Positions 47,283 through 58,375 of a stretch of DNA of 64,000 nucleotides are shown one piece after another. Each line of letters opens with the position of its first letter. Within the stretch, counting starts at the first letter, position 1. The DNA is from Poindextera sp035604135. Its GTDB lineage: Bacteria > Pseudomonadota > Alphaproteobacteria > Caulobacterales > Caulobacteraceae. A model generated the notes under the pieces. It had not been told where the DNA came from. It did no database searches and worked only from the letters and a program-made list of their open reading frames with translations. Both the position numbers and the translations under genes were made by a program. Location: NCBI GenBank assembly GCA_035604135.1, contig DATNJB010000044.1, forward strand, positions 1-64,000, written 5' to 3'.

Positions 47283-48320
47283 ATGAGAGATTTCAAAGGT
47301 ATGAAGCGGCAGCGCAGCCGCAATCGGGGCGGCGGCGGCGGAGGCGGCAAGCCGCAGAACAACGCCAACCGCGCATTCGAGTCCAATGGGCCGGACGGCG
47401 TCAAGATCCGCGGCGCCGCGCAGCACGTGTTCGAGAAGTATCAGCAACTGGCGCGCGACGCGCTGACCTCTGGCGACCGCGTGCTCGCCGAGAGCTACCA
47501 GCAGCACGCCGAGCACTACTTCCGCGTGCTGCGCGCCGTGCAGCCGCAGCGTCCGCCCAGCGACATCATGGGCCGCGACGCCTTTTCGTCCGGGTTCGAC
47601 ATCGACTTCGAAGATGACAGCGGAGGGGAAGCCGCGGAGGCCTCGGGCGAAACGGCCGAGGCGGACGGCGAGCCGCGCGGGGAATGGCGCGAACAGGGCG
47701 GCGGCCGGTACGAGGGCCGCCGCGACGAGCGCCAACGCAACGGCTACGACCGCGGCGGCTACCGTGACGACCGGCCCAGAGATGACCGGCCGAGGGACGA
47801 TCGGCCCAGGGACGACAGGCCCAGGGACGACAGGCCCCGCGACGATCGGCCCAGAGATGACAGACCGCGCGATGACAGGCCGCGCGATGACAGACCGCGC
47901 GATGACCGGCCGCGCGATGACCGTCCCAGAGACGACCGCCCGAGGGACGACCGGCCCTACCGCGAAGACCGCCCCCAGCGCGAGTATCGCGACGACCGCC
48001 CGCGCGGCGATCGCAACGACCGCTACCGCGACGAGCGGCGCTTCGAGCGCAACCCCGAGCGCAACAGCGATCCGTTGGCGGTCGTCGAACCGCAGGCGCA
48101 GCCGCTGGCGGCCCCCGATCCATCTCCCGGCTCGCCGCTCCTGCGCTCGCAGGATGGCGGCGTCAGCCAGGCGCCCGCCTTCCTGCAGGCGCGTGGCGAG
48201 ACCCGCCCGGACACGGATGACGCCGCCCGGCCACGCAGCCGCCGTCGTCGCGAGCCGCGCAACGACCCGGGTGGCGACGATGCGCCTTCCCCGTCCGTGG
48301 ACGTCGCCGAAGACGCCTGA
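47283..48320 (+). CDS. DUF4167 domain protein with RDDRP repeats
   Basis: A 345-residue alphaproteobacterial protein. The conserved N-terminal domain is MKRQRSRNRGGGGGGGKP, RAFESNGPDGVKIRGAAQHV and the AESYQQHAEHYFRVL helix. The rest is low complexity and highly charged, with 13 tandem RDDRP units and an Arg-rich C-terminus. The composition resembles RNA-binding, disordered proteins; function unknown. ATG 47283 follows GGAAAAG; a TTG at 47271 in frame is less likely. Its last 41 bp overlap the acetyltransferase gene. Confidence 0.88.
   Translation: MRDFKGMKRQRSRNRGGGGGGGKPQNNANRAFESNGPDGVKIRGAAQHVFEKYQQLARDALTSGDRVLAESYQQHAEHYFRVLRAVQPQRPPSDIMGRDAFSSGFDIDFEDDSGGEAAEASGETAEADGEPRGEWREQGGGRYEGRRDERQRNGYDRGGYRDDRPRDDRPRDDRPRDDRPRDDRPRDDRPRDDRPRDDRPRDDRPRDDRPRDDRPRDDRPRDDRPYREDRPQREYRDDRPRGDRNDRYRDERRFERNPERNSDPLAVVEPQAQPLAAPDPSPGSPLLRSQDGGVSQAPAFLQARGETRPDTDDAARPRSRRRREPRNDPGGDDAPSPSVDVAEDA
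47763..47957 (+). repeat. 13 × 15-bp tandem repeat coding RDDRP
   Basis: Thirteen consecutive 15-bp units all encode Arg-Asp-Asp-Arg-Pro, but the codons vary: Arg as CGC, CGT, CGG, AGA or AGG, and Asp as GAC or GAT. The protein repeat is perfect while the DNA repeat is not, which points to selection on the peptide after the expansion. AGA and AGG are otherwise rare in this genome. Confidence 0.95.
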
Positions 48321-48831
48321 GGCGGCGGTCAACATCGACATCCGCCCGGTCAGCCGCGCCGAAGCCGAGGCTTGGCGCGCGCTTCGCCTCGAGATGCTTA
48401 AGCGCCATCCGACGGCGTTCATGTCGAGCTACGAGGCGTGGCGCGACCGCGATCTCGACGCCTTCGCCGCGCAGATTCCCGACGATGGCGTCGATGTGCT
48501 GTTCGGCGCCTTTGTGGGTGAAGTGCTTTGCGGATCGGCCGCCTTCGCCCGAGAAGCGCGGGCGAAGCTGGCGCACAAGGGCTGGATGGAAAAAGTCTAC
48601 GTAGCGCCCGCCCTGCGCGGCCGCGGCGTCGGCGAAGCGCTCGTGCGGACGGTGATCGACCAGGCCCGCCGCCACGTTGAGACCCTGCTCTGCGGGGTCG
48701 GCAGCGACAATATCGCCGCCGGCAGGCTCTATCGTCGCATGGGGTTCGTCGCATACGGGACCGAGCCCCGCGCCTTGCGCTACGCCGGCCGGGACTATGA
48801 CGAGGACCTGTTGGTCCTTACCCTCTACTAA
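48280..48831 (+). CDS. GNAT family N-acetyltransferase
   Basis: A 183-residue acetyltransferase. The acetyl-CoA loop is VAPALRGRGVGEALVRTVID near residue 115, followed by VGSDNIAAGRLYRRMGF. The first homologous residues (NIDIRPVSRAEAEAWRALR) start about 15 codons after ATG 48280. No in-frame start lies closer, so the gene must overlap DUF4167 by 41 bp, which suggests translational coupling. The 3' end overlaps the opposite hydrolase gene by 14 bp. It might acetylate a protein or antibiotic; unknown. Confidence 0.85.
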   Translation: MRLPRPWTSPKTPEAAVNIDIRPVSRAEAEAWRALRLEMLKRHPTAFMSSYEAWRDRDLDAFAAQIPDDGVDVLFGAFVGEVLCGSAAFAREARAKLAHKGWMEKVYVAPALRGRGVGEALVRTVIDQARRHVETLLCGVGSDNIAAGRLYRRMGFVAYGTEPRALRYAGRDYDEDLLVLTLY

Positions 48832-49723
48832 GCTCTGGCCAGCGCAAGCCGAGTCCCGGCATGCGCAGGCGCCGCCGCATCGGCTCGGTCTTGGCGATGC
48901 AGGACTCGAGGCAGGCGAGCAGGGGCTCGACCGGACCGTCGTTGAAAAAGTGCTTCAGGCCTCGGATACGCTCGAAGCGGATCGGGCGGCGGGTGCGGGT
49001 CTCCTTGACCAGCTTCTCCGCCATCTCGATCGGCGCGAAGTCGTCCATGTCGCCGTGGATGACGTGTACGGGCACCGAAAGCCGCTCGAGCGCGGTGCGC
49101 ATGTACTGGAGCTGCTCCGCCTGATGGCTGACCTCCATCACCGCGTTCCGCAGGTCGCGCGGGATGAGGCCGAGCAGCCTGGACCCCAGTCCGATCAGCC
49201 AGCGCGTGGTCGGTCCGGCGACGCCGAGATAGCTGGACAACAGGACGACGCCGGCGACCCGCCGCGGGCAGCCCTCGGCCATCAGCGTCGCGATGGGCGC
49301 GCCGTACGACTGGCCGACCAGAAGGATGCGCTGGCCGGCCTTCGCGTCGAGGAGCGGCGCCAGCGCCTCGGCCTGCACGCGGATGTCGGGCACGCAGTCG
49401 AACGGCTCGCTGCCCGCAAAGCCCGGGCGGTCGACGACGATCATTTCGCGGTCGGCGGGCAGCGCGGCCAGCGTCGGCGCCCAGTATTCCGACCACGACG
49501 GCGCACCGGTGATGACGACGATCCGCCAGCGCGCCGGCTTCTCGCGCGGCGTCTCCAGCGCCGAGATGCGCCAGCCGTGGCCGCCGCCGGCCTTGAAGAA
49601 GACGCGGCGCACGATCGTATCGGGATAGTCGGCGGACGTGGGCGCGTGTTCGGTGCGTCCCGCCGCCGCGGCTTGCAGACAGGCCAGGCCCAAACCAAAC
49701 ACGCCATGGGGACGTTTCATCAT
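48818..49723 (-). CDS. Alpha/beta hydrolase
   Basis: A 301-residue hydrolase. VVITGAPSWSEYW is the oxyanion region. The nucleophile elbow is VGQSYGAP (Ser), the acid is probably HGDMDDFAP, and the His is in GLKHFFNDG. The N-terminal 25 residues (MKRPHGVFGLGLACLQAAAA) resemble a short signal sequence with a possible lipobox-like Cys, so export is possible. ATG 49723 has GGAG seven bases upstream. Substrate unknown. Confidence 0.82.
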   Translation of the reverse strand: MMKRPHGVFGLGLACLQAAAAGRTEHAPTSADYPDTIVRRVFFKAGGGHGWRISALETPREKPARWRIVVITGAPSWSEYWAPTLAALPADREMIVVDRPGFAGSEPFDCVPDIRVQAEALAPLLDAKAGQRILLVGQSYGAPIATLMAEGCPRRVAGVVLLSSYLGVAGPTTRWLIGLGSRLLGLIPRDLRNAVMEVSHQAEQLQYMRTALERLSVPVHVIHGDMDDFAPIEMAEKLVKETRTRRPIRFERIRGLKHFFNDGPVEPLLACLESCIAKTEPMRRRLRMPGLGLRWPELSRG

Positions 49724-49884
49724 CGTCCTGCTCCCACTTTAGGTTCGCTACGTCTTAGACGCGGAGCTGAACCTTTGAGTTCCAATCTGGGAGCTTGCAC
49801 CCAAGGTGTTGAAAAAGGTCTGAGGGGCCTGTTCAGGTTGGCGTCACCTTGCCGCAAAAGCCTGCGGGAATTGACGTCAGTGTC

Positions 49885-49913
49885 CTTGTGTTGCGCTTAT
49901 GCCACACCTAAAT
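49885..49913 (+). promoter_or_regulatory. Possible heat-shock (RpoH) promoter of clpB
   Basis: CTTGTG, 16 bases, then CCTAAAT resembles the alphaproteobacterial RpoH consensus (CTTGAC, about 17 bases, CYTATNT). It would give a leader of about 60 bases before the clpB ATG. A TTGACG at 49871 may serve as an overlapping housekeeping -35. clpB is a typical heat-shock gene. Confidence 0.45.
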
Positions 49914-49980
49914 CCCGGCGTGGGGCGAGCCTGCGCTTGATCAAGGCGGCGCGACCCAAGCCGCCGCTTGAAGGGGACCC

Positions 49981-52571
<2,591 letters not shown>

Positions 52572-52575
<4 letters not shown>

Positions 52576-53489
52576 CGGAACGCCTCGGCGAGCCCGAGCG
52601 CGGTCGGCTGGCCGGGGACGGGGCCGAACCGGTTGGAGCCGGCCTCGCCCGGCAGGGCGCCGAGCGCGAGCGTGAAGGCGGCCTGGGCGGCGAGCGCCAG
52701 GCCGAGCCCGACCGTCCCTAGGTCCCAGCCGGCTGCAGCGGCGAGCGCGATTGTCGCGCCTTGCGCGCTGTAAAGGCCGAGTTGCCACCAGCCCGACCGG
52801 CCGATGTCCTGCAGCCGCACCGCATAGAGGCGGGCGGCCAGCACAAGCGCGACGTACGGCGCCGAGCGGCCGAGGCCCGGCGCGAGCCAGAGCGCGGCGG
52901 CCAGGGCCGCGACCAGACCCCAGCAGCGCCAGAACACGACGCGGTTCATCCGCGCGCCGGCGAACCCGGGGTTCGCGGCCGGGACCGCAACCGCTGCCGG
53001 CGCCCCCTCACTGGCGATCCAGCGCTCGCGAGCGTGGTTGAGCAGGTCGGCGAGCCGGTGCGGCTCGAGCTCGTAGCCGGGCTGCAGCATGCCCTCGACG
53101 CCGGTTATCGCGGCGCTGAGCCGACGCAGCCGCCCGGACTTCGGCCGCTCTTCCAGGTAGTCGAACCCAACCGCCCGGGCGCCGATACCGATGGATGCGG
53201 GGCGGAAGTCGTGGATGTCGGCCCACGCAAGCCGGTGCGTGCGGCCAAGCACGCGCTGGGCGATTCCGGCCGGGCCGACTTCGAGCCGCGGCGGCTGGAG
53301 GACCATCCAGAGCGCCACCGCGCCGGTCAGGCTGAAGAAGAGGGTCGGAACGAACCCGGCCAGGCCCCCAGACCGCGCGACCACATAGAGGCCGCCCAGC
53401 ACGAAGGTGAGCGAGCCTGCCGCGAGCAGGGTCGCCCGAACCCGTGAGCCTTCAACGACAATGGGCGGGTGGTCGAGGCTGCCCCGCAA
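52572..53489 (-). CDS. Membrane protein: PH-like domain + DUF805-like domain
   Basis: A 305-residue membrane protein. Two hydrophobic helices (about 20-40 and 48-64) lead into a cytosolic PH-like beta domain (LEVGPAGIAQRVLGRTHRLA and WADIHDFRP). Further helices from about 180 belong to a DUF805-like module, recognisable by ARLYAVRLQDIGRSGWWQLG and the terminal GSNRFGPVP. The start is TTG 53489, supported by CAGGAG seven bases upstream. Function unknown. Ends by CTAG against clpB. Confidence 0.78.
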
Positions 53490-53543
53490 TGTGCCACTCC
53501 TGACGCGTCAGAAGCGCAGGAGCACGCAGCGCGCCAAGGCAAG

Positions 53544-53581
53544 GAAAAGCCCCGCGCCCCGGGGGACGGGGGCGCGGGGCT
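53544..53581 (-). terminator. Intrinsic terminator of the glycine-rich protein gene
   Basis: AGCCCCGCGCCCC (53548-53560) pairs perfectly over 13 bp with GGGGCGCGGGGCT (53569-53581), with an 8-base loop. On the minus strand it is followed by TTTTCCTT. It lies 31 bp past the stop of the gene at 53613-53990. This is the clearest intrinsic terminator in the window. Confidence 0.85.
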
Positions 53582-53612
53582 CGCTAACGAGCGTCCGTCA
53601 GAAAACCTCGCC

Positions 53613-53990
53613 TTAGCAGGCGTAGGGGACGCGCTCGATCACATAGTGGCCGACGTAGGGATCCCAGACCCGCTCGCGGGCGTAGCAGGTCCCGTAGTCG
53701 TCCGGGCCGTAGCCCTCGGGGCCGTAGTAGTAGCCGGGGCCATAGGCCGGATAGCCGTAGTAGGGACCGGCCAACGCCGCGCCCAAGCCGAAGCCGAATA
53801 TACCCGCCGCGAGCGCGCCGTCGCCGCGGAAGCCACGGCCGCCGCGGAACCCGTGTCCGCCGCTGAAGTGACCGCCGCTGAAGTGACCGCCGCTGAAGTG
53901 CATCGGGGCCGCCGTCGCGGGAGCCACCGAGGCGGCCGAGCCGCCGATGAGCGCCAGAGCCGCAGCGCTGGCCGTCAGGATCTTACGCAT
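53613..53990 (-). CDS. Small secreted Gly/Tyr-rich protein
   Basis: A 125-residue exported protein. The signal peptide (MRKILTASAAALALIGGSAA, cleavage near ATAAP) is followed by three HFSGG units and HGFRGGRGFRG, a hydrophobic glycine stretch (ALAAGIFGFGLGAALAG) and a Tyr/Gly/Pro-rich region. The C-terminus has two Cys (CYARERVWDPYVGHYVIERV and a final YAC), probably a disulfide. A strong GGAGG six bases before the ATG and a strong terminator suggest an abundant monocistronic product. Similar small envelope proteins are common in alphaproteobacteria; function unknown. Confidence 0.85.
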   Translation of the reverse strand: MRKILTASAAALALIGGSAASVAPATAAPMHFSGGHFSGGHFSGGHGFRGGRGFRGDGALAAGIFGFGLGAALAGPYYGYPAYGPGYYYGPEGYGPDDYGTCYARERVWDPYVGHYVIERVPYAC

Positions 53991-54123
53991 GAAAACCTCC
54001 AAGGGCGGCGCGCCCGGTCTGGGGACGCATCCTCCGTCGTTGGGCGCATTTAAGGTGAACGGCCATGAACCTTGCCTGAACGGTGGATTGCCCGATCAGT
54101 CAGGAAAACGCCGGAGGCGACGA

Positions 54124-55113
54124 TCAGTTCGGCTGCGGCGGACGGCCGCTGCCCCCGAGGCGCCAGTCGACGCCCTCGGCGAAGCGCTGGAAGAAGTCCA
54201 AATCGTAGGCGTGCTCGGGATCGGCGCGCACCATCTCGTCCATGCGCCGGGCGTCGTCGCCGACCAGGATGCGCCAGCGCTCGGCCTTCACGCCGTCCAG
54301 GATGACCTTGGCGGCGGCCGCCGCCGTCATCGGCGCGTCTTCGAGGAAGCGGCGCGCGCCCTCGGCGACCAGCCCCTGGATCATCGCGTCGGTCACGTTG
54401 TCCGCGCCGGCGGCCGCGAAGCGCTTGCGCGCCCGCTCCAGCTCCTCCTTCGACATCTCGTCGGAGTCGTTGTGCGTCAGCACCTTGCGCGTGTTCGCCG
54501 CGATGGACGTGCCGATGTGGCCGGGCATCACCACGGAGGCTTTGACGTGCGGCGCGTTCAGCTTCAGGTCGGTGATCAGCGCCTCGGTGAACCCCTTCAC
54601 CGCGAACTTGGCCGCGGAGTAGGCGGTGTGCGAGACGCCCGGGCCGATGCTGGCCCAGAAGCCGTTCATGCTCGAGGTGTTGATGATGTGCGCCTCGTCG
54701 GCCTTCATCAGCATGGGCAGGAAGGTGCGCACGCCGTAGTAGACCCCGCCCCAGCAGATGCCGAACGTCCGCTCCCACTCCTCGCGGGAGTCGACGATCA
54801 TCGAGCCGCCTCCGGCGATCCCGGCGTTGTTGAACAGCAGGTGCAGCTTGTCGGTGTCGTGCTCGGCGGCGAGTTCGTCGCGGAAGCGCCTCAGCTCGGC
54901 CTCGATCGAAACGTCGGCCATGTGCGTCGTGACCCGCGTGCCCTGCGGCGGGCGGTCGGCCTCGACCAGCCGCACGGTCTCCGCCATCGAGCGCGCCGAG
55001 ACGTCGCAGGTCGCCACGTTGCAGCCTTCGGCCACCAGCTGCCGCACGAGTTCGCGTCCCATGCCCGTACCGCCGCCGGTGACGACCGCCGTCTTTCCCG
55101 CGAAATCCTTCAT
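54124..55113 (-). CDS. Short-chain dehydrogenase/reductase (SDR)
   Basis: A 329-residue classical SDR with an extended C-terminus. TGGGTGMGREL near residue 13 is the cofactor turn, CDVSARS at beta-2 suggests NAD, NNAGIAGG follows, and the catalytic Ser (NTSSMNG), Tyr and Lys (TAYSAAKFAVKG) are intact. The last ~90 residues form a helical extension found in SDRs acting on hydrophobic alcohols. Single gene by appearance, transcribed away from the GGDEF/EAL-like gene. Confidence 0.87.
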   Translation of the reverse strand: MKDFAGKTAVVTGGGTGMGRELVRQLVAEGCNVATCDVSARSMAETVRLVEADRPPQGTRVTTHMADVSIEAELRRFRDELAAEHDTDKLHLLFNNAGIAGGGSMIVDSREEWERTFGICWGGVYYGVRTFLPMLMKADEAHIINTSSMNGFWASIGPGVSHTAYSAAKFAVKGFTEALITDLKLNAPHVKASVVMPGHIGTSIAANTRKVLTHNDSDEMSKEELERARKRFAAAGADNVTDAMIQGLVAEGARRFLEDAPMTAAAAAKVILDGVKAERWRILVGDDARRMDEMVRADPEHAYDLDFFQRFAEGVDWRLGGSGRPPQPN

Positions 55114-55176
55114 GCTGCGCGCTCCAAATGATGTGCGCGCACCAAACCGTCCGCCGGACGGGGAGTAAAGTCCCCG

Positions 55177-55191
55177 CTAACCAAAGCCTAA
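55177..55191. promoter_or_regulatory. CtrA-like site (CTAA-N7-CTAA)
   Basis: CTAACCAAAGCCTAA fits the CtrA box TTAA-N7-TTAA with the first T of each half replaced by C. It lies 73 bp upstream of the GTG at 55264. A GAATC (GANTC, the CcrM methylation target) follows at 55206. Both would be meaningful in a Caulobacterales cell-cycle context. Confidence 0.4.
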
Positions 55192-55263
55192 CCCAACTAG
55201 AGTTAGAATCTCCTGCTCAACACTACCGCTACGCTTGTTCGTGACCTCTCCCGGGACCCCGCC

Positions 55264-56655
55264 GTGCTTGACGCCAACAGACCGTCTGCCGCCCGAGCAC
55301 GATCGACGCCACGTCGCGCCGAGCCGCCGCGGCGGCTCAACCACGATGCCATCGCGTCGCTGGAGCCGTTCGTCGCCTCGCCGCTGCTCGACAGCGGCCT
55401 GATCAATCTTCTCTCGCTGGATGCGGTGATAACGCGTCTCGGCCCCCGCTGGCCGGCCAAGCGGCAAGCCGTCTACGACTACACCGAGCGCACGCTCGAG
55501 CGGGCGATCGGCGACGAGGGCCACTACCTGCGCGTCTCCGAGGCCGACTTCCTGGTCGTGCTGCCGCGCGAGCGCCGGCACTCCGCACAGGTGCGCTGTT
55601 TGCGCTACCTCCGCGGGGTGCTGACCCACTTCCTCGGCGAGGCGAGGCCCGTCGACCTCGTGGTGCGCGAGGTGACCAAGATCGCCAACACAGCCCTCGA
55701 AGCCGTACGCGTCGATCTGGCCGATGTCGCGGCGGAAGCGGAGAGCGCGCCCGACGCCGCCGAGCGCCCAGAGGCGCCGGCGCAGGCGTTTGCGCCCGCA
55801 TCGGCCGCCTCGGCGCTCCCCGCCCCGCCGTCACCTGCCGCGGCGCCGCCAGATGCAACGCCGTCACCCGCCACCGAGCCGGCCTCAGGCGATGTGTCCA
55901 GCGCGCGCCCTGTCGCCGAGCAACCGGCTTCAGCCAGCGTCGACCGCTGGTCTCCCTTCGTCGCCGCGAATGGCGCACGGGTCAGGGTGTCTTGCGTGCT
56001 TGAGCCGGTGTTCGAGCTCAGGACCTATGGCCGTATCGGCAACCGCATCGCGCGGCGCGTCATCCGCACGGACGACGAGGAAGTGCTCACGCCGGCGGAG
56101 CTGCAGAACCTCTCCCGCGCGGACATCGAGCGGATCGACCTGGCCACGATCGCGCGCGGACTGGGCCGTTTGCGCGCTGAGGAGAGCGGCGAGCGCCAGC
56201 TCAGCCTGATCATTCCGGTGTCCTACATCAGCCTGTCGCACAGGGGCGGCCGCGCGGCGCTGGCCGGCCTGCTGCGCGAGGCGAAGGAGCTGGTGCAGAC
56301 CGGCGTGATCGTCGAGGTGTGCGATATCGAGGGGGTGCCGCAGGCCGCGCTGCTCGAGGCCACGTCGCTGATCAGGCCCTATTGCATGTTCATCATCGGC
56401 CGGTTGAACGGCGCGCCTGATAACGCGCTGGGCAACCTGCACAACGCCGGACTCTCCGGTGTCTCGTTCGAGGCGCCGCCGGTGTTCGCGGGCGACGCCG
56501 AGTTCATGGGCTGGACCAAGGCCGCCGTGCATGCGGCCAAACGGATCGCCAAGTCGGTCATCGTCTATCGCCTCGGCTCTACGCGGCAAGCCGGCATGGC
56601 GTCGCTGCTCGGCGCATCCCACGCCAGCCTCGTCCAGGGCGCCGCCGCAGCCTAG
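55264..56655 (+). CDS. Degenerate GGDEF/EAL-like protein
   Basis: A 463-residue protein. The N-terminal half (about 70-140) has the order of a GGDEF domain, with HYLRVSEADFLVVLP where RxGGDEFxVLL would be, so the catalytic residues are missing. An Ala/Pro-rich linker (about 155-215) leads to a C-terminal domain (about 235-455) that resembles an EAL barrel, with SLIIPVSYISLSHRGG, VIVEVCDIEGVPQAALLEAT and GVSFEAP, again without the catalytic EAL and metal residues. It may be a c-di-GMP receptor or a scaffold. The start is GTG. The resemblance is by pattern only. Confidence 0.6.
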   Translation: MLDANRPSAARARSTPRRAEPPRRLNHDAIASLEPFVASPLLDSGLINLLSLDAVITRLGPRWPAKRQAVYDYTERTLERAIGDEGHYLRVSEADFLVVLPRERRHSAQVRCLRYLRGVLTHFLGEARPVDLVVREVTKIANTALEAVRVDLADVAAEAESAPDAAERPEAPAQAFAPASAASALPAPPSPAAAPPDATPSPATEPASGDVSSARPVAEQPASASVDRWSPFVAANGARVRVSCVLEPVFELRTYGRIGNRIARRVIRTDDEEVLTPAELQNLSRADIERIDLATIARGLGRLRAEESGERQLSLIIPVSYISLSHRGGRAALAGLLREAKELVQTGVIVEVCDIEGVPQAALLEATSLIRPYCMFIIGRLNGAPDNALGNLHNAGLSGVSFEAPPVFAGDAEFMGWTKAAVHAAKRIAKSVIVYRLGSTRQAGMASLLGASHASLVQGAAAA

Positions 56656-56759
56656 CTAGGCGGCGCTCTCGGTCGCGGGATTGTCGTCGTTGGCGATCCG
56701 GGCGACCTCGGCCAAGAGCGTCGAGGGCGAGAAAGATTCGTACGGCGGCGCTTGCCCCT

Positions 56760-58277
56760 TCAGGCCGGCTCACGCTCGAATGCCACGCCGGCCCTCAGCG
56801 ATTCCACGTCGCGCCCGACCGTGGCGACGGCAAGGAGTTTGCCGCTCTTCATGAAGCGCGCCGCGGCGTCCTGGCCGGCCAGGCTTCCATCGATCGTGAC
56901 CGCGTCGAACCCCTCGGCGTGCCCGACATAGTTTATCGTCGCGCCGTAGTGGACGCTCCAGAAGAATGGCGTGTCGTCAAACGGGGCCGTGTCGCCCATG
57001 ATGCTGCGCGCGACGTGCTGCCCCTGCCGCTCCGCGTGCACCCAATGCTCGACGCGGATGAGCTCGCCGGTGTGGGCGTCGGGGAAGCGCGCCAGATCGC
57101 CCGCTGCATAGACACCCGGCGCCGAAGTCTTGAGGGTCCGGTCGACGACAACGCCATTCTCGACCGTCAGCCTGGCGGCCGCGGCGAGCCCCGTGCGCGG
57201 CGCAACCCCGGTCCCGGCGACGACGAAGTCGGCCTCGACCACGCCGTCGTCCAGGGCAAGCCGCGCGCCGTCCCACCCCTCGATCTTGCGGCCCAGGTGG
57301 AAGACCACGCCGTTCTCCTCGTGCAGGCCCCGCACCCACCCGCCCAGCTCGTCGCCCAGGACCCGGCTGAGCGGGATCGCCTCCGGCGCCGCCACATGCA
57401 CTTCGATGCCGCGGCGCCGCAGCGCAGCGGCGACCTCGAGCGCGATGAAGCTCGCCCCCACCACGGCGACCCGCTTGGCGCCTTCGGCGGCGCGAATGAT
57501 GGCGTCGGCGTCGGCCAGGCTGCGCAGCGTGAACACCTCGGCCCGGTCGAAGCCAGGAATGGGCAGGGGTCTTGGCTCGCCGCCCAGCGCGAGCAGCAGC
57601 GCGTCGTAGGCCAGCTCGCCGCCCGACCCCAGTTCGACCGTCTTCGCGCCGGGATCCAGGCTCGTGATTTCGGCGCCCAGCCTGAGATCGATGTCGTGGT
57701 CGGCGTACCAGGCATCGTCGCGCAACGGCATCCACTCGGCTGGCGCCGACCCCGCCAGGTAGTCTTTCGAACAGTTCGGGCGGTCGTACGGCGCGGCGGC
57801 GTCCGCGCTCACCATGGTCACGCCGCCGTCGAAGCCCTCCCGGCGCAGCATCTCCGCCGCCGCGTAGCCGGCCGCGCCGCCGCCGGCGATCACGACCCGC
57901 CTTGGCCCGCCCGCTCGCTTCGGCTTGGCAGGCGCATCCGCCCGGGCGCGGACGACGATGGTCCCGTCGCGCTCCTCGACCGTCCAGTGGCCGACCGGAT
58001 CGATCGCCGGCGCGGCCAGCGCTTCGCCTGTCCGGAGGCAGAAGTGGGCGTGGTGCCACGGACAGCGGACGGCGTGGCCGACGATGAGGCCGTCCGCGAG
58101 CGGCCCGTGATAGTGGGTGCAGTGGGCGCCGATCGCGAACAGCTCGCCGCCCACCCGGGCGACCAGGACCGTGTCGTCGCCGACGTGGCCAGCCAGCATC
58201 GCGCCTTCGGCGACGTCCGCCGCCGGAATGCCGGCCGCCAAATCTGGACCTGAGTCTTCCTCGCCACCGCCGCTCAT
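56760..58277 (-). CDS. Rieske–FAD/NAD(P)H oxidoreductase (AIFM3-like)
   Basis: A 505-residue protein with an N-terminal Rieske [2Fe-2S] domain (Cys53 and His55 in CTHYHGP, Cys72 and His75 in CPWHH) and a pyridine-nucleotide-disulfide oxidoreductase domain: FAD turn VVIAGGGAAGYAAAEML, YDRPNCSKDYLAG, NAD turn VAVVGASFIALEVAAAL and GVYAAGDLA. The fusion matches AIFM3-type proteins and, in two-gene form, ferredoxin reductases of oxygenase systems. No oxygenase gene is adjacent. It is the last gene of the GST–metallohydrolase operon. Confidence 0.9.
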   Translation of the reverse strand: MSGGGEEDSGPDLAAGIPAADVAEGAMLAGHVGDDTVLVARVGGELFAIGAHCTHYHGPLADGLIVGHAVRCPWHHAHFCLRTGEALAAPAIDPVGHWTVEERDGTIVVRARADAPAKPKRAGGPRRVVIAGGGAAGYAAAEMLRREGFDGGVTMVSADAAAPYDRPNCSKDYLAGSAPAEWMPLRDDAWYADHDIDLRLGAEITSLDPGAKTVELGSGGELAYDALLLALGGEPRPLPIPGFDRAEVFTLRSLADADAIIRAAEGAKRVAVVGASFIALEVAAALRRRGIEVHVAAPEAIPLSRVLGDELGGWVRGLHEENGVVFHLGRKIEGWDGARLALDDGVVEADFVVAGTGVAPRTGLAAAARLTVENGVVVDRTLKTSAPGVYAAGDLARFPDAHTGELIRVEHWVHAERQGQHVARSIMGDTAPFDDTPFFWSVHYGATINYVGHAEGFDAVTIDGSLAGQDAAARFMKSGKLLAVATVGRDVESLRAGVAFEREPA

Positions 58278-58375
58278 CGCATCAACCTCTCGTTTGCAGA
58301 GAAAGGACGCTCGCGCGGCCCGCGTGTTTCGTCAACGCGCCGCGACTGATCAAGCCAAGCAATGAGCTCTTCGCC

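Noticed and set aside
48080..48320. A CRISPR-like or mobile repeat around the DUF4167 gene.
   Set aside because: The repeats are contiguous 15-bp coding units without spacers, all in one frame of a recognised protein.
56657..56759. A 33-codon open stretch on the minus strand ending in NDDNPATESAA and TAG.
   Set aside because: The codons look gene-like, but there is no ATG, GTG or TTG and no ribosome-binding site; an in-frame stop lies just upstream. It could be the end of a decayed gene, with too little to name.
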